The notes under the pieces: model-generated
Seen by the model: only the letters and a program-made list of their open reading frames with translations
The model's database searches: none
Told to the model about the DNA's origin: nothing
NCBI GenBank assembly: GCA_021806205.1
Contig: JAJZXX010000094.1
Location: 1 to 34,765, forward strand
Reading direction: 5' to 3'
Length of the DNA stretch: 34,765 bases
Source: Bacillota bacterium
GTDB taxonomy: Bacteria; Bacillota; Sulfobacillia; Sulfobacillales; Sulfobacillaceae
Shown here: positions 8,460-16,644 of the stretch, in pieces
How the letters are laid out: the number at the start of each line of letters is the position of its first letter
Position numbering within the stretch: the stretch's first letter is position 1
Program-made: the position numbers and the translations under genes

Positions 8460-8930
8460 ATGAGCCAGTTTGGTTCCATCGAGGGTGTGATCATCAAATC
8501 GTTAATCAGGCATCCTGACGACCGGGGGTACTTTGAGGAAATACTGCGGGATGACGACAATCTCTTGCGCCGGTTTGGACAAGCCTCCTTGTCAATGAGC
8601 TATCCGGGAGTGATTAAGGCATTTCACTATCATGAGCGACAAGACGACCTGTGGTTCTTTCCCGTCGGCTCCGCCCAGGTCGTGCTTTATGACGCGCGCG
8701 AATCGTCTTTAACCCGGGGCATTACCCAAGTGTTGTACCCCGGGCAAGATAATCCGCTCTTGATTGTTATCCCGGTCGGGGTGGTCCACGGATACCGGGT
8801 CCTTGGCCACCAACCGTTAATGATTGTTTATTTTACGACCGAGTCGTACGTCGCACGGGATCCTGATGAAAAACGCATTCCCTGGGATGATGCGACGATC
8901 GGATTTGATTGGACAACTCAATACCGTTGA
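8460..8930 (+). CDS. dTDP-4-dehydrorhamnose 3,5-epimerase-related protein
   Basis: 156 residues, shorter than the usual 180-190 of RmlC. It has the cupin fold pattern and the family's C-terminal signature DEKRIPWDDATIGFDW, but the active-site strand reads GVIKAFHYHERQDDLWFF. In RmlC this is 'G.LRGLHFQ....Q.KLV', so the catalytic-region Lys is replaced by Asp while a His is kept. It is therefore an RmlC relative whose activity as a double epimerase is uncertain. It could be a 3-epimerase, an isomerase or a binding protein. GGGGAGG lies 8 bases before ATG 8460. It sits between rmlA and rmlB, so it very likely acts on a dTDP-4-keto-6-deoxy sugar. Confidence 0.75.
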   Translation: MSQFGSIEGVIIKSLIRHPDDRGYFEEILRDDDNLLRRFGQASLSMSYPGVIKAFHYHERQDDLWFFPVGSAQVVLYDARESSLTRGITQVLYPGQDNPLLIVIPVGVVHGYRVLGHQPLMIVYFTTESYVARDPDEKRIPWDDATIGFDWTTQYR

Positions 8931-8949
8931 CGATAGAGAGGGGATCAGT

Positions 8950-9978
8950 GTGCGTATTCTTGTGACAGGCGGTCTTGGATTTATCGGGTCTCATTTGGTG
9001 CGTCATTTGCTGGTGCAAGAAAATGTGTGGGTGACGAACCTCGACGCGCTCACATACGCCGGCAACCCCGAAAATCTGGAGGATGTTCAGGGGAATCCCC
9101 GCTATCAATGGCGTCACGCCTCTATTACCGATGAAGTGGCCGTGAATGAGGTGTTGAGTGCTGAAGTCTTTGACGCGGTGATGCACTTAGCTGCCGAATC
9201 CCATGTTGATCGGAGCATCGAGGGCGGACTGGCATTTGTTGAAACCAACGTCGTCGGGACCCAAATTCTATTGGAGGCCGCCCGCCGCCATGGTGTTGGG
9301 CGGTTTTTGCATGTGTCGACCGACGAGGTGTATGGCAGTTTGGGCCCGTCGGGACTTTTTTCGGAGGACTCTCCGCTGACTCCGAATAGTCCTTACTCCG
9401 CCAGCAAGGCCGCCTCGGATTTGTTGGCTCTGGCGGCCTTTCGAACCCATGGCCAGGATGTTGTGGTGACCCGCTGCTCCAATAATTTTGGTCCCAATCA
9501 GTTTCCCGAAAAACTGATTCCGCTTTACATTACTAACGGGTTCCAAAAAGAACCCTGGCCTTTGTACGGGGACGGGGCCAATGTTCGCGACTGGATCTAT
9601 GTCAAAGATCATATCGAGGCTTTGTGGTTGGCGCTAATTAAGGGGCGGGCGGGTGAAGTGTATAATATCGGCGCGCGCAATGAACGCACCAACCGAGAGG
9701 TGGCCGCGGCGCTACTTACTCTGTTGCAATTGCCGAAGGAGACGGTCATCGCCGTTCCAGACCGTTTAGGGCACGACCGCCGCTATGCGATTGATCCGTC
9801 TAAGGCCGAGCGAGAATTAGGGTTCCATCCCCAGTTTGGTTGGGAAACGGCCCTGGAGGCCACCGTGGTCTGGTATCGCGAGCACAGGTCCTGGTGGAAA
9901 GCTATCAAATCCGGCCAGTATCGTGATTTTTACCATCGCCAGTACCCTACGTTAGGAACCTTTGCCCATGATGGCTAG
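8950..9978 (+). CDS. rmlB: dTDP-glucose 4,6-dehydratase
   Basis: 342 residues from GTG 8950, which has GAGAGGGG upstream and begins (M)RILVTGGLGFIGSHLV exactly as the family does. The NAD-binding GGLGFIGSH motif is at 7-15. The catalytic T124-D125-E126 lies in VSTDEVYGS and Y149-K153 in PYSASKAASD. Other RmlB blocks are DALTYAGNPENL, AAESHVDRSI, RCSNNFGPNQFPEKLIP and DWIYVKDH. It converts dTDP-glucose to dTDP-4-keto-6-deoxyglucose. The frame is open upstream to 8824 inside the rmlC-like gene, but that region is a shadow. No rmlD follows, so the last step toward rhamnose is not encoded here. The stop codon overlaps the start of murT. Confidence 0.93.
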   Translation: MRILVTGGLGFIGSHLVRHLLVQENVWVTNLDALTYAGNPENLEDVQGNPRYQWRHASITDEVAVNEVLSAEVFDAVMHLAAESHVDRSIEGGLAFVETNVVGTQILLEAARRHGVGRFLHVSTDEVYGSLGPSGLFSEDSPLTPNSPYSASKAASDLLALAAFRTHGQDVVVTRCSNNFGPNQFPEKLIPLYITNGFQKEPWPLYGDGANVRDWIYVKDHIEALWLALIKGRAGEVYNIGARNERTNREVAAALLTLLQLPKETVIAVPDRLGHDRRYAIDPSKAERELGFHPQFGWETALEATVVWYREHRSWWKAIKSGQYRDFYHRQYPTLGTFAHDG

Positions 9979-11350
9979 GACCCTCTTGGCCGTTCTCTTG
10001 GCCCGGTTGGTGGGGTTTTTCAGTCGTCTGTCGGGACGGGGCGGAAGCTCACTGCCCGGTCTTATCGCGCGGCGTGTTGATCCTGCTGTCCTGTCGCGAT
10101 TATCCTCAAGGCTTAAAGGCGGGACGGCTCTGGTAACGGGTACAAACGGTAAAACCACCACGTCGGCCATGATTTCTCGGATGATGAGGGCGAATGGTAT
10201 AGACATCCTGACCAATCGAGCGGGTGCCAACCTTATTTTGGGACTGACCGCGACTTTCGTGCAGGCGGAACGGTGGCGCATTTGGCCTCGGGCACAGTCA
10301 GCATTATTGGAGACGGATGAAGCCACCATGCCGCGAGCGAGCCGGGAATTGCACCCCAGGGTCGTAGTTGTCACCAATTTTTTTCGCGACCAACTAGACC
10401 GTTATGGTGAACTATCGACGACAATTCAGTTCGTACGTGATGGAATTCAAGACATGGCGAAAGGCGGTATGCTGGTTTTAAACGCGGATGATCCCCAGGT
10501 GGCCGGACTCCGGGGGGCTGACCCTCAAGTCCTCTTTTACGGGCTTGAGGTCACCGACGATGCGAGAGAATTTTCGGGCTACGACACCCTGGACGCGCGA
10601 TTCTGTCCCCAATGCGGGGCTGCTCTCATGTATGGGATACGATATTATGCCCACCTTGGCCACTATCGATGCCCATCATGCCCATTTGAGCGGCCTCATC
10701 CCGATGTCGCGGTGCTCGCCTGGGATCGACACGACCGGAAGATGGTCGTTCGGATTGGAAAGTCGGTGTACGAAGTGCCCTGGCGTGTGCCAGGTCTGTA
10801 CAATGTCTATAATCAGGCCTGTGCGATCGCTACGGGAGTGGCCATGGGGATTCCTCACGCGGTCATTCAAGATAGCTTTGAAAAGTTTTCGGCGGCGTTT
10901 GGACGGATGGAAGAGATTGCGATGGGATCGGCGTCGTGGTGGCTAGCCTTGGTGAAAAATCCGGTGGGGTTTAATCAAGTGCTATCCGCCATCGTCGATG
11001 AGCACCCCGGGAGTTATTCATTGATGATTGTCATTAACGATCGGTATGCGGATGGTCAAGACGTCTCCTGGCTCTGGGATGTGGATTTCGAATATTGGAC
11101 GTCTAAACTACATCCCCGACAATGGTATGTGGGGGGCATTCGTGCCAAAGACATGGCGGTGCGATTGAAATATGCGGGGATTGAGCGATCGAATGTGGTT
11201 GTCGATGAGAACATTCCGCGTCTATTGGGCCAGGTTGAATCCACGCTGGATGCCGCCAATTTGTACGTATTGCCCACATATACGGCCATGATGGAGCTAC
11301 GCCAGCATTTGACCCGACGCGGGCTGGCGGCGCACTTTCGGGAAGGATGA
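9968..11350 (+). CDS. murT: MurT-like Mur ligase (lipid II amidation)
   Basis: 460 residues from ATG 9968 (ATG 9971 also possible). A hydrophobic N-terminus is followed by the Mur ligase P-loop TGTNGKTTT (58-66) and the ATPase core (ETDEATMP, VVTNFFRDQLDRYGEL, LNADDPQVAGL). Inserted is a four-Cys zinc-ribbon (C213, C216, C235, C238; CPQC and CPSC), which marks MurT rather than MurC-F. The C-terminal DUF1727-type domain ends the protein. MurT with the amidotransferase GatD converts the D-Glu of the peptidoglycan stem to D-iso-glutamine. GatD is normally encoded next door but is absent here. It overlaps rmlB by 11 bases upstream and selB by 4 downstream, suggesting coupled translation. Confidence 0.85.
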   Translation: MMARTLLAVLLARLVGFFSRLSGRGGSSLPGLIARRVDPAVLSRLSSRLKGGTALVTGTNGKTTTSAMISRMMRANGIDILTNRAGANLILGLTATFVQAERWRIWPRAQSALLETDEATMPRASRELHPRVVVVTNFFRDQLDRYGELSTTIQFVRDGIQDMAKGGMLVLNADDPQVAGLRGADPQVLFYGLEVTDDAREFSGYDTLDARFCPQCGAALMYGIRYYAHLGHYRCPSCPFERPHPDVAVLAWDRHDRKMVVRIGKSVYEVPWRVPGLYNVYNQACAIATGVAMGIPHAVIQDSFEKFSAAFGRMEEIAMGSASWWLALVKNPVGFNQVLSAIVDEHPGSYSLMIVINDRYADGQDVSWLWDVDFEYWTSKLHPRQWYVGGIRAKDMAVRLKYAGIERSNVVVDENIPRLLGQVESTLDAANLYVLPTYTAMMELRQHLTRRGLAAHFREG

Positions 11351-13239
11351 TGATGAACTCACACCAAAAATACCCCATAATTATGGGTACGGCGGGACAC
11401 ATTGATCACGGCAAGACCACGTTGGTTAAGGCCCTGACGGGTCAGGACACCGACCGATTACCGGAGGAAAAGCGGCGTGGGATCACGATTGACCTTGGGT
11501 TTGCGCATATGACGCTGCCAAGCGGACAGTCCGTCGCGTTTATTGATGTGCCGGGGCATGAGCGATTTATCCGCAATATGGTGGCGGGCGTGCACGGCAT
11601 GGACGCCGTATTGTTGGTGGTCGCAGCCGATGAAGGGGTGATGCCGCAAACCACGGAGCATTTAGCCATTCTCCGATTGCTAGGGGTCCAACACGGGATG
11701 GTGGTCATTACCAAGGCTGACCTCGCAGATGAAGAAACACTGGACTTGGTCAAATCGTTGGTAGCCGATGCGGTGAGTGGCACGTTTCTGGAGCGGGCCC
11801 CCGTCGCCGTTGTGGATGCAATCTCGGGTAAGGGTCTTTCGGAATTGAAGTCGCACCTTTCTGGCTTGTGCGAGTCGCGCGTCCAAGTGGAGGATGGGGA
11901 GCTGGTGCGCTTGCCGATTGACCGCGTATTTAGCGTCAAAGGTTTTGGAACCGTCGTCACCGGCACACTAGTCTGTGGGCGCATGAATGTCGAAGATGTG
12001 TTGGAATTAGTGCCGACCGATAAGACTGTGCGGGTGCGGGGGCTAGAGGTGCATAATCAGCCCGTCGTCCAGGCATCGAGAGGGCAGCGCGTTGCGGTCA
12101 ATGTGGCCGGCGTTAATCGCGAGGAGATGGTTCGCGGTCGGGTGTTGGCCTCCCCCGGGAGTCTTCGCGGGATTGATGTCGCCGCGGTCGAAGTGGAACT
12201 GTTGGCAAGCAGCCCCCCCTTAGGGGAGAATACGCGAGTCCATGTACATTCCGGGACGGCCGAGACCTTAGGTCGAATATTTTACTTTGATCGCCGGCAA
12301 TTGGAACCAGGCCGTATGACTTTTGCGGAGTTGCGACTAGAGACCACCATTCCGCTAAAACGTCGCGATCGATTCCTGATTCGTGCCTATAGTCCGGTGT
12401 TTACCATCGGCGGCGGCGTGGTGCTGGAGGTGGGGATTCACCACCACAGGAAGGAGGCTTTACTGTTGCCAAGGCTGGCCAGTCTTGCCCGCGATGATGA
12501 TACAGAAGTGTTAAGAGCCGTGCTGCACCCGCTATCCGGTCCCGAGGACATAGCGGTCATCGCGCAGCGGATGGGAACCTCGGCGGAAAAGGTGCTAAGG
12601 TTTTGTCAAGATGACCACCAAGTGCTGATCTTGGATTCCCGCTATCTATGGGATCACGCCGCGTTTCTCGATTGGCTTGACGGCTTGAGACACACCCTCT
12701 TAGAGTACAACCGGGCACATCCGTTTAAGCCGGGCATGCCGTTGGAGGTGCTTAAGTCGCAACGGGCGCTCCACTGGCCGCCCAAAGCGTTTCGCAGCGC
12801 CTTGGATCGGGGCAACTTGGTCGTGGACCGGGAATGGGTGCGGATAAGTCAAGCTATCGATCCATTGAAGCAAGACCAGGAGAAGGTTGTCGATGCGATT
12901 TTCCAAGCGATAGCCGAAGGAGGCCTAAACCCGCCAAGTTTTGATCTGGTCCGACAGAGATTGACCATTCCCTTAGAACAGTTCGACGACGTGGTGGAGC
13001 GGCTCTTTTTGGCGCGTCGGCTAGTCCGTCTTCAAGACGGGCTGGCGATCAGCGAGGCAGCCTACCAATCAGGACGAAAAAAAGTGGCAGAGGCCCTAAA
13101 AGGGGGAGCGCACTTGACCACCTCCGAACTAAAAGAGGTGTTGGGGATTAGTCGAAGGCTGGCTGTACTGTTTTTGGAGCTATTGGATCGCGAACATGTC
13201 ACGCGTCGGATCGGGGACAACCGGGAGCTAGTCCGTTAA
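11347..13239 (+). CDS. selB: Selenocysteine-specific elongation factor SelB
   Basis: 630 residues, normal for SelB. The GTPase domain has GTAGHIDHGKTT (14-25), the switch region RGITIDLGFA, DVPGHERFIRNM and TKADLADE. Two beta-barrel domains follow (VDRVFSVKGFGTVVTGTL), then a SelB-type third domain. The last 200 residues are winged-helix repeats that bind the SECIS hairpin (for example MPLEVLKSQRALHWPPKAFRSALD). It brings Sec-tRNA to UGA codons. Start codons ATG 11347, 11350 and 11353 are consecutive; GGGAAGG at 11339 fits 11353 best. No selA, selC or selD is in the window. It overlaps murT by 4 bases and the phosphatase gene by 1, so it is in the same operon. Confidence 0.92.
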   Translation: MMMNSHQKYPIIMGTAGHIDHGKTTLVKALTGQDTDRLPEEKRRGITIDLGFAHMTLPSGQSVAFIDVPGHERFIRNMVAGVHGMDAVLLVVAADEGVMPQTTEHLAILRLLGVQHGMVVITKADLADEETLDLVKSLVADAVSGTFLERAPVAVVDAISGKGLSELKSHLSGLCESRVQVEDGELVRLPIDRVFSVKGFGTVVTGTLVCGRMNVEDVLELVPTDKTVRVRGLEVHNQPVVQASRGQRVAVNVAGVNREEMVRGRVLASPGSLRGIDVAAVEVELLASSPPLGENTRVHVHSGTAETLGRIFYFDRRQLEPGRMTFAELRLETTIPLKRRDRFLIRAYSPVFTIGGGVVLEVGIHHHRKEALLLPRLASLARDDDTEVLRAVLHPLSGPEDIAVIAQRMGTSAEKVLRFCQDDHQVLILDSRYLWDHAAFLDWLDGLRHTLLEYNRAHPFKPGMPLEVLKSQRALHWPPKAFRSALDRGNLVVDREWVRISQAIDPLKQDQEKVVDAIFQAIAEGGLNPPSFDLVRQRLTIPLEQFDDVVERLFLARRLVRLQDGLAISEAAYQSGRKKVAEALKGGAHLTTSELKEVLGISRRLAVLFLELLDREHVTRRIGDNRELVR

Positions 13240-13943
13240 TGCGCCGCGTGGAAGTGGCCTGGTGCAAGATGCCCAAAGGCGGATTGGGACAAAGTGGGGA
13301 TAGTATTGAGCTGGTGGAGCGACCACTTGGCGGACTGACCTTGATATTAGCGGATGGGCAAGGCTCAGGCCCGGCGGCCCTGCGCATCAGTCGCATGGTC
13401 GCCATGAAGGCGGTTCAACTTATTTCGGACGGGTCTCGGGATGGGGCGGTCGCCCGGGCGGTGCAAGATATGCTGTACACGGCCCGCGAAGGTCGGGTGA
13501 CCGCAACCTTAGCGTTGCTATCGGTGGATTTGCACACCAAAACCTTGGTCATCGCCCGCAATGCGCCATGCCCCGTATTGGTCCGGCAAGAAGACCGGGT
13601 ATTCAGACTCGAAGGGCATGCCGATGTCATTGGTACGTACCGTAAGACGCGTCCGGCCATGACGGAACTGGCATGTGACCCCGAAAGCATTCTGCTTACG
13701 TTTTCCGATGGACTAATGCAGGCGGGCAGGCGTTATGGCAAAGCCATTGCCTGGGACCGATGGGAGGAACGTTTGACGCGCACCGCGCCGAACGAATTAC
13801 ATGATTACGTTCAGGATCTCATGGATGAAGCACTGGATCTCGAGCGTGGTAGGCCCACCGACGATGTTAGCATCATGGCATTGGCACTAAAGGGGGAGGA
13901 TGATTCTGCGCTTAGACAACTTCACGCCAGCATTCCCTATTAG
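13239..13943 (+). CDS. PP2C-type (SpoIIE/RsbX-like) serine phosphatase
   Basis: 234 residues consisting of a single SpoIIE-type phosphatase domain. Metal-binding motifs are present: GDSI near residue 20, LADGQGSGPAAL (about 37-48), TFSDGLMQAG (about 151-160) and RPTDDVSIMAL near the C-terminus. With no sensor or membrane part and this size, it is closest in form to RsbX, which dephosphorylates a stressosome or anti-sigma pathway protein in Bacillus. No partner kinase or anti-anti-sigma factor is encoded nearby, so the target is unknown. ATG overlaps the selB stop (TAATG), indicating reinitiation. Its 3' end overlaps the next gene by 44 bases. Confidence 0.82.
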   Translation: MRRVEVAWCKMPKGGLGQSGDSIELVERPLGGLTLILADGQGSGPAALRISRMVAMKAVQLISDGSRDGAVARAVQDMLYTAREGRVTATLALLSVDLHTKTLVIARNAPCPVLVRQEDRVFRLEGHADVIGTYRKTRPAMTELACDPESILLTFSDGLMQAGRRYGKAIAWDRWEERLTRTAPNELHDYVQDLMDEALDLERGRPTDDVSIMALALKGEDDSALRQLHASIPY

Positions 13944-14400
13944 TGCCGTGGTGATTGTCGGAGTGTGCGCTGCGGGGAAAAGCACCTTGGCCAGCAACCT
14001 GGCTCGGGCCGGGATAGAGGCCAAGCCGGTCGCCCAAGAGCATTCCGGGGTCCCTGAATTGTTTCGCCGGACCGGCGAGACCGTGATCGTATTGGTGGCC
14101 AATTGGGAGAGCGTGCACAAACGACGGCGCCTGGCCTGGGAGCCTAAGTTTTATCAAGACGAATGGGATCGCCTGACCATGGCCCGTCAAAAAGCGCGGC
14201 TGATCGTGCACACCGACTGGTTGACGGCGCAAGAAGTGGCCAACCGCGTGGTCTATTGGTTTGACGAGTATTACGGCTTCGCGCAGCTTTGGCTTTCCCG
14301 CCCCGAAATCAACCGCTCCGAGCGGGTTGGCATTCGCGCCCACTTCAATGATTCAAAGGATATCACGCGGTTTGACAGCCATTTTGGGCGGGGTATATAA
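13900..14400 (+). CDS. Uncharacterised P-loop NTPase/kinase-like protein
   Basis: 166 residues. A Walker A motif, VGVCAAGKSTLA (about 20-31), is followed by QEHSGVPELFRR, VIVLVANWESVHKRR, a Trp/Glu-rich stretch and RLIVHTDWLTAQEVANRVV. This layout (GxCxxGKST, QEHS.VP, D/N at the end of a strand, RR, TD.LT..EV) matches a family of small uncharacterised kinase-like proteins I recall from Moorella and Chloroflexi. The 30-residue C-terminal tail after WFDEYYGF is extra. ATG 13900 lies directly beside GGGGGAGG (13892-13899), unusually close for a Shine-Dalgarno, so translation may depend on coupling with the phosphatase gene it overlaps by 44 bases. The stop codon overlaps the secD -10 box. Substrate unknown. 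Confidence 0.7.
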   Translation: MILRLDNFTPAFPISAVVIVGVCAAGKSTLASNLARAGIEAKPVAQEHSGVPELFRRTGETVIVLVANWESVHKRRRLAWEPKFYQDEWDRLTMARQKARLIVHTDWLTAQEVANRVVYWFDEYYGFAQLWLSRPEINRSERVGIRAHFNDSKDITRFDSHFGRGI

Positions 14401-14401
14401 T
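14372..14401 (+). promoter_or_regulatory. Consensus sigma-A promoter for secDF
   Basis: A perfect TTGACA (14372-14377), an 18-bp spacer and a perfect TATAAT (14396-14401) lie at the 3' end of the P-loop gene, whose TAA stop is part of the -10 box. Start is expected near 14408, giving a leader of about 23 bases before secD with AGGGGGCGAG as ribosome site. This separates secDF from the murT-selB operon. Confidence 0.8.
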
Positions 14402-14430
14402 GAGTCGATTTTGGGACAGGGGGCGAGCCA

Positions 14431-15645
14431 ATGCGCCAACGCAGCATTCTTACGCTGGTGGCGCTGGTAGCGGTACTCATCGTGGCCGGCGGCTATTTTT
14501 CCGCAATTAATCCGATTACCAATCATTTGCAATATGGCCTCGATCTTAAAGGGGGTGTCACCGCCCTCTACCAGGCAGAGCCGACGCCAGGGGCACCGGT
14601 CAACGCGCAGGCCATGAAAAAGGCCATGGCAATCATTGGGTATCGCGTTAACAAGTTGGGAGTGAGTGAGCCGACCATTCAGCAGGTGGGCTCCTCGCGG
14701 ATTCAGGTGGACTTAGCGGGTGTCAAAAAACCAGACCAAGCCATTCATTACTTAGGTGAGACCGCCATTTTACAGATCAAAAGTCCCACGGGTCAGGTGT
14801 TGGTGACGGGATCCGAATTGTCCAATGCGGTCGGGGCGATAGGCTCGAATGGCCAGTATGTTGTAGACCTGACGTTTAATAGCAAGGGCGCTGCGGCGTT
14901 TAAGGCCGCGACTACCAAATATTTGGGCAAGCAGCTTCCCATTTATCTGAGCGGAAAGTTGGTTGAGTCGCCCACGGTACAAAGCGTGGTGCCTAATGGA
15001 CAGGGAGAATTGACTGGAGGATATTCCAGCTTGAAGCAGGCCCAAAAGACCGCCTTATTGCTGCAGTCAGGAGCCTTGCCGGTAAAATTGGTGGTGCTGA
15101 GCGAGCACACGGTCAGTGCGACATTGGGGCACCAGGCCATACAGGCGTCCAAGCTTGCGGCCGCCATCGCCATTGCCTTTATTGCGGCCGCCATGATCTT
15201 TTGGTATCGCTTGGCGGGACTGTTTGCGGATTTGGCGCTGGGGGTCTATGCGTTTTTGCTGCTAGGCGCCTTGTGGTCCATTCATGCAGTGGTCACCATC
15301 CCTGGCATCGCGGGTATTATCTTGTCCATGGGCATGGCCGTTGATGCCAACGTCATCATTTTCTCGCGGGTTCGTGAGGAAATCGTTGGGGGCAAGACGC
15401 CGCGCGCCGCCATAGAGATAGGGTTTCGTAATGCCATTCGCGCGATCTTGGACTCCAACGCCACGACTTTTATTGCGGCGATTATTTTGTTCTTTCTGGG
15501 GAGCGGCGAGGTGAAAGGCTTTGCCTTGACCCTCATGATTGGCATTGTCATTTCGCTGTTGACCGCCGTGGCGTTAACGCGCCAGTTCATTCGCCTGGTT
15601 GCGGATGCCGGATGGGCCCGGATTCGTGCAATATTTGTGGGATAG
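14431..15645 (+). CDS. secD: Protein translocase subunit SecD
   Basis: 404 residues, a short SecD typical of Firmicutes/Actinobacteria-style proteins. TM1 is at about 7-25, directly followed by the conserved YGLDLKGGVTALY (D1 motif). The extracytoplasmic P1 domain extends to about 225. TM2-6 follow, with the signature IILSMGMAVDANVIIFSRVREE and an Ala-rich last segment with FIAAIILFFLGSGEVKGFALT. With SecF it uses the proton-motive force to help pull exported proteins out of the SecYEG channel. It is transcribed from the strong promoter just upstream; secF follows 9 bases later. Confidence 0.95.
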   Translation: MRQRSILTLVALVAVLIVAGGYFSAINPITNHLQYGLDLKGGVTALYQAEPTPGAPVNAQAMKKAMAIIGYRVNKLGVSEPTIQQVGSSRIQVDLAGVKKPDQAIHYLGETAILQIKSPTGQVLVTGSELSNAVGAIGSNGQYVVDLTFNSKGAAAFKAATTKYLGKQLPIYLSGKLVESPTVQSVVPNGQGELTGGYSSLKQAQKTALLLQSGALPVKLVVLSEHTVSATLGHQAIQASKLAAAIAIAFIAAAMIFWYRLAGLFADLALGVYAFLLLGALWSIHAVVTIPGIAGIILSMGMAVDANVIIFSRVREEIVGGKTPRAAIEIGFRNAIRAILDSNATTFIAAIILFFLGSGEVKGFALTLMIGIVISLLTAVALTRQFIRLVADAGWARIRAIFVG

Positions 15646-15654
15646 GAGGAGCTT

Positions 15655-16557
15655 ATGACCTTTCACTGGGATTTTGTCAAGCACTATAAGCTATGGTTCG
15701 TCCTATCCGGAGTATTAGTGGCGGTGGCCCTATTGGGCATTTTTGTCCGGGGTCTTAACTATGGCATTGACTTTACCGGCGGAACTCAGTTGCAACTGGC
15801 CTTTAACCGCCCGGTGACGGCGACGGCGGTGACCCGGGTCTTAGACAGTCAGCGCTTGAACCAAAGTCAAGTTGTTTTTATCGGCAAGGGGAACCATCAA
15901 GTGCAAATTACTACGCCTCCGATTACGGAAGGGAAGCGCAACGCGGTGTTAGCCAAGATGCATTCGGTGGGCGCCTATCATGAAATTTCGACGACCCGGG
16001 TGTCGTCCATTATTGGTCGACAGACCGAGGTAACCGCCTTGATTGCCGTGTTGATTGCTACGGTCGCGATTATTTTATATATCGCGATTCGGTTTGAGAT
16101 CCGTTTTGCCTTGGCGGGAATTATCGCGCTGTTGTTAGATGTGGTGATGACCGTAGGCGTGATTGCCCTAATCCACGTCGTGTTGACTACGTACTTCATT
16201 ATGGCCGTGCTCACCATCTTTGGCTATTCCATGAATGATCGGATTATTGTGTTCGATCGCATTCGCGAGAATTTGCATAAACAGCGTAAGGGTGAACCTT
16301 TAGAGGATGTGGTCAACCGCAGTTTAAATCAGGTGGTGATGCGATCTATCAACACCTCAAGCACAGTGATGTTGGCACTGGCGGCGCTTTTGGTCTTTGG
16401 CGGCGCATCCATCGAGGACTTCTCCTTGACTATGCTGGTCGGAGTGTTTCTAGGAACCTTTACCTCGTTGTTTATTGCCAGTCCGGTCTGGATGTTGTGG
16501 CGCAAGCGGGACGATGAGCGCCGCCGGCTGGCTCCTCGGCCTGTCCGGGCAGACTAA
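15655..16557 (+). CDS. secF: Protein translocase subunit SecF
   Basis: 300 residues. The N-terminal TM (about 13-32) is followed by GLNYGIDFTGGTQLQLAF, the SecF counterpart of the SecD D1 motif. A short extracytoplasmic domain runs to about 115. Five TM helices follow, carrying FGYSMNDRIIVFDRIRENL and RSINTSSTVMLALAALLVFGG. The tail is basic. TAGGAGG precedes ATG 15655. SecD and SecF are separate proteins here, unlike the fused SecDF of Bacillus subtilis. Confidence 0.95.
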   Translation: MTFHWDFVKHYKLWFVLSGVLVAVALLGIFVRGLNYGIDFTGGTQLQLAFNRPVTATAVTRVLDSQRLNQSQVVFIGKGNHQVQITTPPITEGKRNAVLAKMHSVGAYHEISTTRVSSIIGRQTEVTALIAVLIATVAIILYIAIRFEIRFALAGIIALLLDVVMTVGVIALIHVVLTTYFIMAVLTIFGYSMNDRIIVFDRIRENLHKQRKGEPLEDVVNRSLNQVVMRSINTSSTVMLALAALLVFGGASIEDFSLTMLVGVFLGTFTSLFIASPVWMLWRKRDDERRRLAPRPVRAD

Positions 16558-16599
16558 ACGGGCGCGTTACTGGCCACCCTAGCGGTCGGAGGTGTTGCG

Positions 16600-16644
16600 A
16601 TGATGGGGCGGTCCGGTCGCTGGGTGAAACGAGTCAATCCATGA
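16600..16644 (+). CDS. 14-codon leader ORF coupled to the next gene
   Basis: CGGAGG at 16586-16591 is followed by ATG 16600 and a short frame encoding MMGRSGRWVKRVNP. Its TGA overlaps the ATG of the next gene (ATGA 16641-16644). The downstream gene has no ribosome site of its own, so the leader could deliver terminating ribosomes to it. Alternatively it marks a frameshift in an originally longer N-terminus. The peptide is basic and has no recognised relative. Confidence 0.45.
   Translation: MMGRSGRWVKRVNP

Noticed and set aside
9952-10377. Minus-strand 141-residue open frame over murT
   Set aside because: It is a codon-position shadow of murT with Arg/Val-rich composition.
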